Shown: positions 43,617 to 52,585, counted from the first letter of the stretch. The stretch: 64,000 nucleotides of DNA from GCA-2794515 sp034436155 (GCA_034436155.1 DAOTVP010000061.1:38734-102733), one strand, 5' to 3'. Numbers and translations: made by a program. The notes: generated by a model from the sequence alone, not told the origin.

Positions 43617-46325
43617 ATGACTCCATTAAATCCGTTTGGCGCACGTTCTTCATTAAAAGTTGGAGGCGAAAGCGCAATTATTTATCGTCTCGACAGCCTC
43701 ATCAAACAAGGCATCGGGCATGTAGACAAACTTCCATTTAGTATGCGTATTTTGCTCGAAAATACACTCCGTCACTTGGATGGGCGCGATATAACCGAAA
43801 CCGATGTCAAGAACATCGCCAATTGGGATAGCACTCGCCCAATGGACATCGAAATTCCATTCAAGCCCGCTCGCGTCATCCTCCAAGATTTCACAGGTGT
43901 ACCTTGCGTGGTCGATTTGGCGGCGCTCCGTAGCGCGATGGTGCGGATGGGTGGCGATCCACAAAAGATCAACCCCACCATCCCTGTCGATTTGGTGATT
44001 GACCACTCGGTACAGGTGGATGCTTTCGCCATGCGCGATGCGTTGCGTGTCAATGCTGAATTTGAATTTGAACGCAATCGTGAACGCTACGAATTTTTAC
44101 ATTGGGGGCAAAAAGCCTTCACTAATTTTAAGGTTGTCCCTCCCGCAACAGGTATCGTGCATCAGGTCAATTTAGAATATTTGGCGAAAGTGGTACAAAC
44201 CACCACCGTCAATGGTGAAACGGTGTTATTCCCCGATTCGCTGGTCGGCACAGATAGCCACACCACCATGATTAACGGGTTGGGGGTGTTGGGATGGGGT
44301 GTTGGTGGTATAGAAGCCGAAGCCGCCATGCTCGGACAACCGATTTATATGCTTATGCCCCAAGTCATCGGCTTTAAGCTGACGGGCAAATTGCCACAAG
44401 GCGCAACCGCAACTGACCTCGTGCTAGTCGTCACGCAGATGCTCCGCAAAAAAGGCGTGGTTGATAAATTTGTCGAATTTTATGGCGCGGGCTTATCGAG
44501 TATGTCATTGCCCGATCGCGCTACACTCGCAAACATGGCTCCAGAATATGGCGCAACCATGGGCTTCTTCCCTGTGGATGATGAAACCCTCAGTTACATG
44601 CGCCGTACAGGACGCGATGAATCGCTCATCCAATGGGTAGAAGCGTATCATAAAGAACAAGGCTTGTTCCGTACCGATGACACCCCCGACCCCATCTTTA
44701 ACGATACGCTCGAACTCGATCTCGGCACGGTCGAACCGAGTATGGCAGGACCACAACGTCCACAAGACCGTGTATTGATACGCGACATGAAAAGTCACTT
44801 CAAAAAAGTGTTGACCGCGCCACTCGGACCGCAAGGGTTTAATTTGCCCGCCGAAAAATTAAACACCACCGTGTTAGTCAAAGATAATGGTCATAGCGCC
44901 GAAATTTCACACGGGGCGGTCGTCATCGCCGCTATCACCAGTTGCACCAACACCAGCAACCCGTCGGTGATGGTTGGCGCAGGTTTGCTCGCCAAAAAAG
45001 CTGTTGAGCGCGGTCTGACGCGCAAACCATACGTCAAAACCAGCCTCGCGCCGGGATCGAAAGTGGTGACGGAATATTTAGATAAAGCAGGTCTGACTCC
45101 CTTCCTCGAAGAAGTCGGGTTTTACACGGTTGGTTATGGGTGTACCACTTGCATCGGCAATAGCGGACCCATGCCCGAAAATGTATCCAACGCGATTCAC
45201 GAAGGCGATTTGGTCGCCGCGGCAGTGTTGAGTGGCAACCGCAACTTCGCTGGGCGCATCAACCCCGATGTTCGCGCCAATTATTTGGCATCGCCCCCGA
45301 TGGTTGTCGCCTATGCGCTCGCGGGGACGGTAGATATTGATTGGGAAACCGAACCAATCGGCACGGATAAACAGGGCAATCCCGTGTTTTTACGCGAGAT
45401 TTGGCCCAGCCAAGATGAGGTATTAGAGGTCATCCAAAATAGCCTCTCGCCAGAGATGTTCAAGAAACAATATGGCAATGTGTACGATGGCAACCCGATG
45501 TGGAATGCGATTCCAAGCACCGCCGAAGCTGTTTACAATTGGAGTGAGGATAGCACCTACATCCAAGAACCGCCATTTTTTGTGAATATGTCGCTCGAAG
45601 TAACGCCCATCCAACCCATCAACGGCGCACGGGCGTTGGCGCTATTCGGCGATTCCGTGACAACTGACCACATTTCGCCTGCAGGTGATATTGCAGAAAA
45701 AAGCCCGGCAGGGCAATATCTCATCAGCAAAGGCATCAGCAAACGCGATTTCAACACCTACGGCACACGGCGCGGAAATGACCGCATCATGACACGCGGC
45801 ACATTCGCCAATGTGCGCTTACGCAACATGCTCGTCCCTGGTAGCGAGGGCAATGTCACATACTATCTACCTACTGGCGAGCAAATGTCAATCTATGATG
45901 CGGCAATGAAATATCAAGCCGATAAAACCCCGCTCGTCATCCTCGCAGGCAAAGATTACGGCATGGGCAGTAGCCGTGACTGGGCGGCGAAAGGCACATT
46001 TTTACTGGGCGTGAAAGCCGTCATCGCCGAAAGTTTTGAGCGCATCCACCGCAGTAATTTGGTGATGATGGGCGTGTTGCCATTGGTGTTCAAAGCAGGC
46101 GATAGCTGGCAATCGCTCGGCTTGACGGGTCATGAAACATTCGACATCGTTGGATTGAATGATAATATCCAACCCAAACAAGAATTGACCGTCCGCGCAG
46201 TGGATACTGGCGGGAATGTCCGCACCTTCACCGTCATCGCCCGTTTAGATACGCCGATTGACGTGGAATATTATCGCAATGGCGGGATTTTACAAACCGT
46301 TCTGCGTGGCTTCATGAAGCAGTAA
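43617..46325 (+). CDS. acnA: aconitate hydratase
   Basis: Isomerises citrate to isocitrate in the TCA cycle, with a [4Fe-4S] cluster. 902 residues, the length of AcnA/IRP-type aconitase. Start ATG 43617 (MTPLNPFGARSSL) has AGAGG 9 bases upstream; the frame opens at 43578. Cluster cysteines are in AAITSCTNTSNPSVM and VGYGCTTCIGNSGPM; other family phrases are DSLVGTDSHTTMINGLGVLGWG, FGDSVTTDHISPAGDIA and GKDYGMGSSRDWAAKG in the swivelling domain. No other TCA gene is next to it. Confidence 0.96.
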   Translation: MTPLNPFGARSSLKVGGESAIIYRLDSLIKQGIGHVDKLPFSMRILLENTLRHLDGRDITETDVKNIANWDSTRPMDIEIPFKPARVILQDFTGVPCVVDLAALRSAMVRMGGDPQKINPTIPVDLVIDHSVQVDAFAMRDALRVNAEFEFERNRERYEFLHWGQKAFTNFKVVPPATGIVHQVNLEYLAKVVQTTTVNGETVLFPDSLVGTDSHTTMINGLGVLGWGVGGIEAEAAMLGQPIYMLMPQVIGFKLTGKLPQGATATDLVLVVTQMLRKKGVVDKFVEFYGAGLSSMSLPDRATLANMAPEYGATMGFFPVDDETLSYMRRTGRDESLIQWVEAYHKEQGLFRTDDTPDPIFNDTLELDLGTVEPSMAGPQRPQDRVLIRDMKSHFKKVLTAPLGPQGFNLPAEKLNTTVLVKDNGHSAEISHGAVVIAAITSCTNTSNPSVMVGAGLLAKKAVERGLTRKPYVKTSLAPGSKVVTEYLDKAGLTPFLEEVGFYTVGYGCTTCIGNSGPMPENVSNAIHEGDLVAAAVLSGNRNFAGRINPDVRANYLASPPMVVAYALAGTVDIDWETEPIGTDKQGNPVFLREIWPSQDEVLEVIQNSLSPEMFKKQYGNVYDGNPMWNAIPSTAEAVYNWSEDSTYIQEPPFFVNMSLEVTPIQPINGARALALFGDSVTTDHISPAGDIAEKSPAGQYLISKGISKRDFNTYGTRRGNDRIMTRGTFANVRLRNMLVPGSEGNVTYYLPTGEQMSIYDAAMKYQADKTPLVILAGKDYGMGSSRDWAAKGTFLLGVKAVIAESFERIHRSNLVMMGVLPLVFKAGDSWQSLGLTGHETFDIVGLNDNIQPKQELTVRAVDTGGNVRTFTVIARLDTPIDVEYYRNGGILQTVLRGFMKQ

Positions 46326-46346
46326 GCGCATAATTAACATCGTATT

Positions 46347-46376
46347 TGTAGGGATTGGCTATGGCAAATCCCTACA
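46347..46376. repeat. 10-bp palindrome after acnA
   Basis: TGTAGGGATT (46347-46356) and AATCCCTACA (46367-46376) form a perfect stem around a 10-base loop; followed by GACAATATAAA. It lies in a 166-base gap between tandem genes and shares the CTACAGAC flank with the family I elements. Confidence 0.75.
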
Positions 46377-46491
46377 GACAATATAAAAAATTCCCACACA
46401 GTTGCATTGCATCCCCCCAAAATCCATGCTATAGTGATGCCAATCTATGCAATTATCATCAATTCAACCATATCACCTAGCAAAAGAGATT

Positions 46492-47694
46492 ATGAATCTA
46501 TCAGATATCCCCATAATACCCTTAGCCACAATACCAACGGATGGTGCTATTTCGGGTTCTGTGCAAGGTTTAATTATCTATATTGTCCTTGCCATCGCCG
46601 TATCTTTTCTATGTTCGTTATTAGAAGCGGCGTTGCTCTCGACACCGACCTCATTTATCGAAACTCAGGCAGAAGGTGGCAACCGCGCCGCCAAACTCAT
46701 GCAACAACACAAACAAAATATCGATGGTCCCATCACCAGCATCCTAACGCTGAATACATTCGCCCATACATTTGGCGCGGCAGGCGCAGGTGCCGAGGCA
46801 GTCGGCGTATTCGGTAGCCAGTGGGCATCGCTCATCACCATCATCTTGACACTCATGATTTTAATCTTCAGCGAAATTATCCCCAAAACAGTCGGGGCAG
46901 TCTATTGGAAGCAACTTTTTTATTTCACAGCTTATATGGTGAAAATTTTAGTGACCATCTTCGCGCCCGCAGAATGGGCATTCAATTACCTCACCCGAAA
47001 GATTGCCCCAGAAAATAACAACCCCACCATTACACGAGGTGAACTCGAAATGATGGCAAAAATCAGCGCCACCGAGGGGTCACTCGATAAAAACGAAAGT
47101 CGTATTGTGAGCAATCTGTTTCGATTGAGTACCGTCAAGGTGTGGGATATTATGACCCCACGCACGGTTATGTTGGCGTTCCCACGCGATTTGACGGTTG
47201 GCGACATTTTGGATGGCGGACGGCGCTCGATGCCCTATTCGCGCATCCCGATTTACGCCGAAACCAGCGATAACATCACCGGATTTGTATTGCGCCACGA
47301 TATTTTCCGCGCCGCCGCCGATGATAAACACGATACCCCGCTTTATACCCTAGAGCGCCCTATCCATTTTGTGCCAGAAACCATGACCATCACCAAAGTG
47401 CTAGAAGAATTTGTCAGTCGGCAAGAGCATATTTTTATAGTATTTGATGAATATGGCGGCACGGCGGGGCTTATCACGATGGAAGACGCGGTAGAGTCGT
47501 TATTGGGCATCGAAATCACCGATGAATCGGACGTGGTAGCCGATTTACGTCAATTGGCACAACAACGGTATGAACGCCAACAAGCCATCATCCAAACGGC
47601 GAAAGTCGTGCCTGCAACGGCGACTATCGCCCCCAAAGACGATTCTGGACATACGGTATCATCCGATACGCAACCCACATCAGACAATAATTAG
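46492..47694 (+). CDS. CNNM/HlyC-CorC-type membrane protein (DUF21 + CBS pair)
   Basis: A 400-residue membrane protein. DUF21 domain (about residues 15-185) with three to four membrane segments, including IIYIVLAIAVSFLCSLLEAAL and LILIFSEIIPKTVGAVYW; the SE-IPK phrase is the family signature. A CBS pair follows (about 205-345): VKVWDIMTPRTVMLAF, SRIPIYAETSDNITGFVL and FIVFDEYGGTAGLITMEDAVESLLG. The usual C-terminal CorC/HlyC domain is missing, replaced by a 55-residue hydrophilic tail. Relatives are magnesium or cobalt transporters/regulators; older names call them hemolysins. ATG 46492 (AAAAGAG upstream) preferred over the upstream 46447 start. Confidence 0.9.
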   Translation: MNLSDIPIIPLATIPTDGAISGSVQGLIIYIVLAIAVSFLCSLLEAALLSTPTSFIETQAEGGNRAAKLMQQHKQNIDGPITSILTLNTFAHTFGAAGAGAEAVGVFGSQWASLITIILTLMILIFSEIIPKTVGAVYWKQLFYFTAYMVKILVTIFAPAEWAFNYLTRKIAPENNNPTITRGELEMMAKISATEGSLDKNESRIVSNLFRLSTVKVWDIMTPRTVMLAFPRDLTVGDILDGGRRSMPYSRIPIYAETSDNITGFVLRHDIFRAAADDKHDTPLYTLERPIHFVPETMTITKVLEEFVSRQEHIFIVFDEYGGTAGLITMEDAVESLLGIEITDESDVVADLRQLAQQRYERQQAIIQTAKVVPATATIAPKDDSGHTVSSDTQPTSDNN

Positions 47695-47723
47695 GGCGTA
47701 TTGACATTTTTTCAGATGATTTT

Positions 47724-47743
47724 GGACGGCATACATGTCGTCC
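47724..47743. repeat. palindrome, left member of a pair
   Basis: GGACGGCAT (47724-47732) pairs with ATGTCGTCC (47735-47743) with one G-T wobble. Flanked by CTACGTG; paired with 47776-47795 between convergent genes, as the 18866/18925 pair. Confidence 0.75.
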
Positions 47744-47775
47744 CTACGTGCCAATCATTATTTTTACACCTGTAC

Positions 47776-47795
47776 GGACGCGCTTCTGCGCGTCC
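47776..47795. repeat. palindrome GGACGCGC-type, family II
   Basis: GGACGCGC (47776-47783) and GCGCGTCC (47788-47795) around TTCT, preceded by CCTGTAC. Identical stem and loop to 16485-16504. Confidence 0.85.
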
Positions 47796-47809
47796 TATAC
47801 AAACAAAAA

Positions 47810-48607
47810 TTATTCACCCTTAAAAACAGGGGCGCGTTTTTCGATGAATGCCGATACTCCCTCGACAAAATCGTGCGTCTTGAAGGTCGCGCCTTGCAAC
47901 AATGCCTCATAATCGAGCGCATCCCCCAATGAGCGTTCATACGCCCGATAAATCGCCCGTTTGGTCAGACCAACCGCTTTGGTGGGCATGTGTGCCAATT
48001 TATCAGCGAGGGCGCTGGCTTCGGTCATGAGATCATCATGCGCCACGACTCGGTTCACAATTCCCAACGCCAACGCCTCAGCAGAAGACACCCGATTTTT
48101 GGCATCCGCTAAAAGCGCGAGTTCCAACGCCTTCCCTACCCCGACCAATTGTTGTAAAAAGTAGGTCAAACCACCATCGGGGACTAAGCCAATATTAGCA
48201 AACGCCGCAAATACAAAACTGGCATTTTCTGAGGCGAGGCGATAATCGCTCATCAGCGCAATGCTCGCGCCAGCACCTGCCGCTACACCATTCACCGCGC
48301 ACACAATTGGTTTTTCGAGACCGCGCATCAATTGCGCGAGGGTATTTAATCCGTTGCGGAGCGCGGCTGTAATATCCACCGTTGCCAATGCGCCATGCAA
48401 TTCGATTAAATCTGCCCCACTGCTAAACCCTTTGCCTGTGCCAGTCAGTAACACCGCACGGACAGATTTATCTTTCGCCGTCTCCTTGAAAGCCGATTTG
48501 AGGTCTTCAAGCGTGCCTAAACTGAGAGAATTATAACTATCGGGACGGTTGAGGGTGATGGTGGCGACATTATTTTGAACATCGTATAAAATATTTTCGT
48601 AAGGCAT
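47810..48607 (-). CDS. enoyl-CoA hydratase/isomerase family protein (PaaG-like)
   Basis: A 265-residue crotonase-fold enzyme acting on acyl-CoA. Oxyanion-hole segments are FSSGADLIELHGAL and VNGVAAGAGASIALMSDYRLA; FANIGLVPDGGLTYFLQQLVG is the form found in PaaG/PaaB-type isomerases, with catalytic-site Asp in place of the Glu used by standard hydratases. Reaction could be hydration or ring-epoxide/double-bond isomerisation. Ribosome site AGGAG before ATG 48607. No other phenylacetate or beta-oxidation genes are seen nearby. Confidence 0.9.
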   Translation of the reverse strand: MPYENILYDVQNNVATITLNRPDSYNSLSLGTLEDLKSAFKETAKDKSVRAVLLTGTGKGFSSGADLIELHGALATVDITAALRNGLNTLAQLMRGLEKPIVCAVNGVAAGAGASIALMSDYRLASENASFVFAAFANIGLVPDGGLTYFLQQLVGVGKALELALLADAKNRVSSAEALALGIVNRVVAHDDLMTEASALADKLAHMPTKAVGLTKRAIYRAYERSLGDALDYEALLQGATFKTHDFVEGVSAFIEKRAPVFKGE

Positions 48608-48678
48608 TATTTTTTCTCCTAATGGATAATTTAATTTGACCTTTTATAATGATTATCTGTGTAGACGTGTTTATTTTG

Positions 48679-48714
48679 TGGCGGACATACAAGGCTAAAG
48701 CCTCTCATCCGCCA
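48679..48714 (+). repeat. bipartite palindrome, family I, left member of a pair
   Basis: Outer stem TGGCGGA (48679-48685) with TCCGCCA (48708-48714); inner AGGCT (48692-48696) with AGCCT (48699-48703), forming GGCTAAAGCC. Spacers are longer than usual. Followed by TTACA and the opposed 48744-48776 after a TGTAA. Confidence 0.75.
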
Positions 48715-48743
48715 TTACACCCGTAAAATGCCATGTTCTGTAA

Positions 48744-48776
48744 TGGACGACTAGCGCAAAGCGCGTATGTCGTCCA
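48744..48776 (-). repeat. bipartite palindrome, family I, right member of a pair
   Basis: Outer stem TGGACGAC (48744-48751) with GTCGTCCA (48769-48776); inner GCGC with GCGC around AAA; spacers TA and GTAT. 27 bases after the fasciclin gene's 3' end on the minus strand. Confidence 0.85.
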
Positions 48777-48803
48777 CCATAACAATCATATCCTATATGT
48801 GTT

Positions 48804-49904
48804 CTAACCTTCAGATTCTTCTAGTGCGTCCAACACGGATTGAGGCAGTAACACATTATTCAGGTTATGAATCACACCGTTAGTCGCTTGTAAATCGGGG
48901 ACGGTGATTCGCACCACTTCGTTCAAGACAAGGCGGTCATTGCCGTCTATCGCCACGCGAATCGATTCGACAAATGTGCCATTGTCAAATATCGTGACAA
49001 GTAATTCATCATCTTCGACCAATTGACGTAGGTCATCCGATGTGACCACCCCTTCAATGATGTGATACAACACAATTTGTTCGAGCAATTCGGGCATTTC
49101 GAGGGCTTCTTCGAGCGTGATGCCTAACGAGAAAAACAGGTTATTGAAAGCGGAATTGGTCGGGGCTAACAAGGTGTACTCATCTTCACCATTGAGGGTT
49201 TCTATCAATTCGGGGTTAACGCTGGCGACAATTTCGACCAATGTGCTATATAACGGATCAGATGCCAAGCGCCCTGCGATGGTACTGCCACTAGGGAACG
49301 GATTTGCGCGAGGTGTTGATACAGGGGTACGGGTTGGGCGTGGTGTGGTGACAGTGACACCGCTCAGGGCTTCGAGGCGCGTTTCCATGCCATACGGAAA
49401 AATCATATCGGCGGCGGTGTGTAAAATGCCGTTAGATGCCGACACATCAAACGGAGATGCCACCCGCGAGATGCCATTCAAGCGAATTGTGGCATTTTCG
49501 ACCACGATCAACACGGCTGTGCCTTGTAACAAAGTGCGGATGATACGCCCATCTTGTGCGATGAGCGTGGCAGAGGTTTGTATGCCATCCAGTGTATGAT
49601 AGAGCAACAATTCGGTGAGCAATTCGGTATCTGCCAGTAGCGCATCGAGCGAATAATCGAACAAACCCGCCAAATTCAAAAACGCTTGGTTGGTCGGGGC
49701 GAAGATGGTAGTCGCGCCCGGACTAGATAAGCGTTCTGCAACTACGGGGTCGGCGGCGGCGATAGCATCAGCAAGGGTCGAATAGCGACTTTCACGATTG
49801 ATAATATCCAACAAAGTGGGCGTTTGGGATGTTTGGGCGGTGCTAGGAGCGACAATCGTCAGCAAAAACAAGGTCGCCAATAACGAAAATAGGTAACGGC
49901 GCAT
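48804..49904 (-). CDS. secreted protein with two fasciclin domains
   Basis: A 366-residue exported protein, signal peptide MRRYLFSLLATLFLLTIVAPSTAQ. Two fasciclin (FAS1) domains: about residues 30-170 (YSTLADAIAAADPVVAERL, ATTIFAPTNQAFLNL, LLLYHTLDG) and about 210-360 (YSTLVEIVASVNPELIETL, YTLLAPTNSAFNNLF, IVLYHIIEGVVTSDDL, TNGVIHNLNNVLLP). A Pro/Thr-rich linker joins them. FAS1 domains mediate cell adhesion in many secreted proteins. Strong ribosome site GAGGAGG before ATG 49904. No membrane anchor seen. Confidence 0.93.
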   Translation of the reverse strand: MRRYLFSLLATLFLLTIVAPSTAQTSQTPTLLDIINRESRYSTLADAIAAADPVVAERLSSPGATTIFAPTNQAFLNLAGLFDYSLDALLADTELLTELLLYHTLDGIQTSATLIAQDGRIIRTLLQGTAVLIVVENATIRLNGISRVASPFDVSASNGILHTAADMIFPYGMETRLEALSGVTVTTPRPTRTPVSTPRANPFPSGSTIAGRLASDPLYSTLVEIVASVNPELIETLNGEDEYTLLAPTNSAFNNLFFSLGITLEEALEMPELLEQIVLYHIIEGVVTSDDLRQLVEDDELLVTIFDNGTFVESIRVAIDGNDRLVLNEVVRITVPDLQATNGVIHNLNNVLLPQSVLDALEESEG

Positions 49905-50032
49905 AGTGCCTCCTCAAAATAGCCTATCTATAAAAATCGTTTAGCAGTATATCACAGACGGGCGTATTCATCATATCCTAACGTATGATTGGGTTGGTTG
50001 TTATGTAATGGTTATATAGTCATGCTATATAA

Positions 50033-50057
50033 GGACGCGCAGAAAGGCTTATCCGTA
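50033..50057 (+). repeat. left arm of a 25-base inverted repeat
   Basis: Begins GGACGCGCAGAAAGGCTT and ends TCCGTA. Its reverse complement appears at 50235-50259 with one change (A to G). The outer 8 bases are the stem of the GGACGCGC family. Confidence 0.85.
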
Positions 50058-50096
50058 ATTCTTTTGTTCGTAAATATGCCATTTTAGCGCATTATA

Positions 50097-50132
50097 GGGC
50101 GGATATACGCACCCGAAGGTGCTAATCCGCCC
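50097..50132 (+). repeat. bipartite palindrome, family I, best-preserved left member
   Basis: Outer stem GGGCGGAT (50097-50104) with ATCCGCCC (50125-50132); inner stem GCACC (50109-50113) with GGTGC (50118-50122) around CGAA; spacers ATAC and TA. Followed by GTACAG; paired with 50163-50195, which is preceded by CTGTAC. Confidence 0.9.
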
Positions 50133-50162
50133 GTACAGACTTAAAAATTTCCGTGACTGTAC

Positions 50163-50195
50163 GGGACGATTAGCGCGAAGCGCGTATATCGTCCC
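50163..50195 (-). repeat. bipartite palindrome, family I, right member of a pair
   Basis: Outer stem GGGACGAT (50163-50170) with ATCGTCCC (50188-50195); inner GCGC with GCGC around GAA; spacers TA and GTAT. Confidence 0.9.
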
Positions 50196-50234
50196 TCATA
50201 TGCTATGATTTGCAATTGCTATAGTCGATTTAAC

Positions 50235-50259
50235 TACGGACAAGCCTTTCTGCGCGTCC
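50235..50259 (-). repeat. right arm of a 25-base inverted repeat
   Basis: Begins TACGGACAAGCC and ends CTGCGCGTCC; it pairs with 50033-50057. Its inner side faces the family I pair, its outer side ends 8 bases before the stop of the metalloprotease gene. Confidence 0.85.
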
Positions 50260-50267
50260 GCAAAAGA

Positions 50268-51866
50268 TTAATCCTGCTCCACCAACGGCGCAAAATATTG
50301 TGCAAATTGTTGATAGACAGGTGTAAGGGGGCGGCGCGTGCCTGCACTGACCGCGATGTTGTAGGTGGCATAATCGCACGCCGATACATCATCATCATAA
50401 CGGGTATTCATGACCATGGCATATACATAATCATAATCTTTGATGAGCATCGTGCCTGCTTTGCCCAAATCGTACACATCCGCCACATCACCGCGCACGC
50501 CCATCACCCACAGGCGCAAATCGGGATTGCTAACATCTTGTAGGGCAATATCATAAATGCCGTTGGGTAAATCGAGTTGGATATAATTCGCACCCAATTC
50601 TTGAGCGCCTAAACCCGCGTGCGACCACACCCCATAACCCGATATACGGCTATCGAGCCATACGGTTTCATCTTTGAAAAAGGGGATATATTTATAATCG
50701 CGCACGATATTTTGCAGATGATAATACGATATGGCATCGATGAGGGTATCATCATACGCTTCTAACGTGATCATGAGCGATTCCCATCCCTCGTACAGGG
50801 CGATATTTTCCCATAATGTGTTGATAATGCGATACCCGTGTCTATCGGCAAGCGATTGCAAAAACATCCATGTGCCATACATCAACAAGCCTGTGGGGTC
50901 GGCATCATCTTCTGCACCGAAGCAAATTTCGGGATACTCGTAGACATATTCGACATAGCGTGTCGCATCTTGTTCGTTGGGGAGTGTGACGGCTTCCATC
51001 CATGTGGCAGTGGCTTCGTAATACCAGAACATGGATTCATCATCATCATAGGCGAATTGAATGGCATGATGAAATTCGTGGGCGGCAGTAGAGCGCATCA
51101 GCGACAACGGAATCTCGTCTTCGAGTTCATAATTGTTATCCAACGCCAAAAAACTAGACGAGATGTTGGTGGTCTGATTGCCAATCAAGCGCCCAAAATT
51201 TTCTGGGCGGGCAAATCCCAAAATACCGCCATCCAAGTCGTTGACCAAATCCATCAGATACACGTCATAACGACCATCCCCGCCACGGGTGCGGTCTGCT
51301 GGGGGCATCCGCCAGCCCATCTCGACTACCTGTAATTGATAAACCTCTTCCATGGCATCGGCGACCAATTTCACATATTCTTCGGTGACGGCATCCTCAC
51401 CGATGAAGGTATAATGTATCCGAAAATGGGCGGTATCGTAATAAAGCCTATCACCTGATAACGACACCCGCGAATTATCTTGAATTTCATCGGCAGACAT
51501 AATGTTGATGGTGAGCAGATAGTTCCCCGTTGTGTTTTCATACGGGACAATCTCGACAAAATAGGTTGCATCCACATCTGAAATAAATGCCACCTCAGAG
51601 TCATACGTGCCATCTCCCCTATCATCGTTATAGGTGAGGATTTCATCTTGGTCATCATAAACAAACAATTGTGTATCGAGGTCATTACTCGTGCCATTGG
51701 CAATCGCCACAAAGCCCTCGCCCGCCTGTAACGATACGGGATAGCGTGCGCTAGGGGTATTATCATCGAGCGTCCCACGATATTCGATTTTTTTTGATTG
51801 TTGTGCCAACGCGGGGAATGTCCCCAATAGAGTCATGAGAAGGGTTATCCACAAAATTCGGCGCAT
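50268..51866 (-). CDS. secreted zinc metalloprotease, MXAN_6640-like
   Basis: A 532-residue exported protein with signal peptide MRRILWITLLMTLLGTFPALAQ. Residues 30-125 form a PPC-like beta domain (RYPVSLQAGEGFVAIANGTS, TQLFVYDDQDEILTYNDD). The catalytic region (about 150-330) has the zinc motif AAHEFHHAIQFAYDDD followed by EATATWMEAVTLP with the likely third ligand, in the way of the MXAN_6640 group of putative metalloproteases; DVYLMDLVNDLDGGILG precedes it. The C-terminal 150 residues look like another beta domain. No prosegment is evident. Substrate unknown. Confidence 0.85.
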   Translation of the reverse strand: MRRILWITLLMTLLGTFPALAQQSKKIEYRGTLDDNTPSARYPVSLQAGEGFVAIANGTSNDLDTQLFVYDDQDEILTYNDDRGDGTYDSEVAFISDVDATYFVEIVPYENTTGNYLLTINIMSADEIQDNSRVSLSGDRLYYDTAHFRIHYTFIGEDAVTEEYVKLVADAMEEVYQLQVVEMGWRMPPADRTRGGDGRYDVYLMDLVNDLDGGILGFARPENFGRLIGNQTTNISSSFLALDNNYELEDEIPLSLMRSTAAHEFHHAIQFAYDDDESMFWYYEATATWMEAVTLPNEQDATRYVEYVYEYPEICFGAEDDADPTGLLMYGTWMFLQSLADRHGYRIINTLWENIALYEGWESLMITLEAYDDTLIDAISYYHLQNIVRDYKYIPFFKDETVWLDSRISGYGVWSHAGLGAQELGANYIQLDLPNGIYDIALQDVSNPDLRLWVMGVRGDVADVYDLGKAGTMLIKDYDYVYAMVMNTRYDDDVSACDYATYNIAVSAGTRRPLTPVYQQFAQYFAPLVEQD

Positions 51867-52057
51867 GATGAGTCACTCTCTGGGATTAAATGATCTACAT
51901 AGTCTTATTATGTGCCGAAAATCGATTTTTTGTCTATCAACGCTCAGACTACGCACATCCTACGGAGATGGTCTGATCTTTATGGCAATTTTAAGCAAAG
52001 TGTTAGACAATAAAGATAAGAGTGTTGTACATTGAACCCTGCAAGAAAAGGATATTG

Positions 52058-52477
52058 ATGATGCAAAATATCATGACCAGAGCAGATGAAGATATTTTAG
52101 AAGATATTCGCGCCCTCTTTAGCCAATACCCGCCCCTGCAACATGACCGTCATGCGGTGCATGTGCATGTGGAGCGGGGTGTTGTGAATATTGAGGGGTA
52201 TATCAAAGCGATTCCGACGTATCGGTATTTGCAAGATAAATTACCGCGTATTCGCGGGGTGAAATTTATCAACGCCGACAAATTGTACAACGATGATATT
52301 GTGCGCCTCGCCGTTGCGAAAGTGTTGCCGTTGGGTGTACAAGTGCGCGTGGAATATGGGACGGCTATTCTAACGGGAAAGTTGCCCGATGGGATGCGTG
52401 TTGAAGATGTGGTGGCGCGTGTGGCGGCGGTTGATGGCGTGAACCGTGTGGTGACGACTTTTGAGGGGTCAAAATAA
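52058..52477 (+). CDS. BON-domain protein
   Basis: A 139-residue protein with two BON-like domains: HAVHVHVERGVVNIEGYIKAI (about residues 25-70) and GVQVRVEYGTAILTGKLPDG to VAAVDGVNRVVTTFEG (about 85-135). BON domains bind membranes or phospholipids and are often periplasmic, but here no signal peptide or membrane segment is visible, so a cytoplasmic location is possible. AAAAGGA precedes the tandem ATG codons 52058/52061; the frame opens at 52022. Isolated gene, followed by a palindrome pair. Confidence 0.85.
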   Translation: MMQNIMTRADEDILEDIRALFSQYPPLQHDRHAVHVHVERGVVNIEGYIKAIPTYRYLQDKLPRIRGVKFINADKLYNDDIVRLAVAKVLPLGVQVRVEYGTAILTGKLPDGMRVEDVVARVAAVDGVNRVVTTFEGSK

Positions 52478-52483
52478 CGTCAT

Positions 52484-52519
52484 GGGCGGATAGACACGGC
52501 TAACGACTCTAATCTGCCC
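52484..52519 (+). repeat. bipartite palindrome, family I, decayed left member
   Basis: Outer stem GGGCGGAT (52484-52491) with ATCTGCCC (52512-52519, one G-T wobble); inner region decayed. Followed by CACAAATC; paired with 52550-52585. Confidence 0.7.
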
Positions 52520-52549
52520 CACAAATCTTTCAATTTTCAGGAAATATAC

Positions 52550-52585
52550 TGGCGGATTAGCACCTTCAGGTGTGTATATCCGCCA
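52550..52585 (-). repeat. bipartite palindrome, family I, right member
   Basis: Outer stem TGGCGGAT (52550-52557) with ATCCGCCA (52578-52585); inner GCACC with GGTGT around TTCA; spacers TA and GTAT. Between convergent genes. Confidence 0.85.

Larger units (their letters stand above)
49905..50267. other. 363-base intergenic region made largely of nested inverted repeats
   Basis: Between two minus-strand genes. It contains a 25-base near-perfect inverted repeat (50033-50057 and 50235-50259, one mismatch, 177 bases between them) that encloses two family I palindromes at 50097-50132 and 50163-50195. No gene is seen. Confidence 0.8.
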
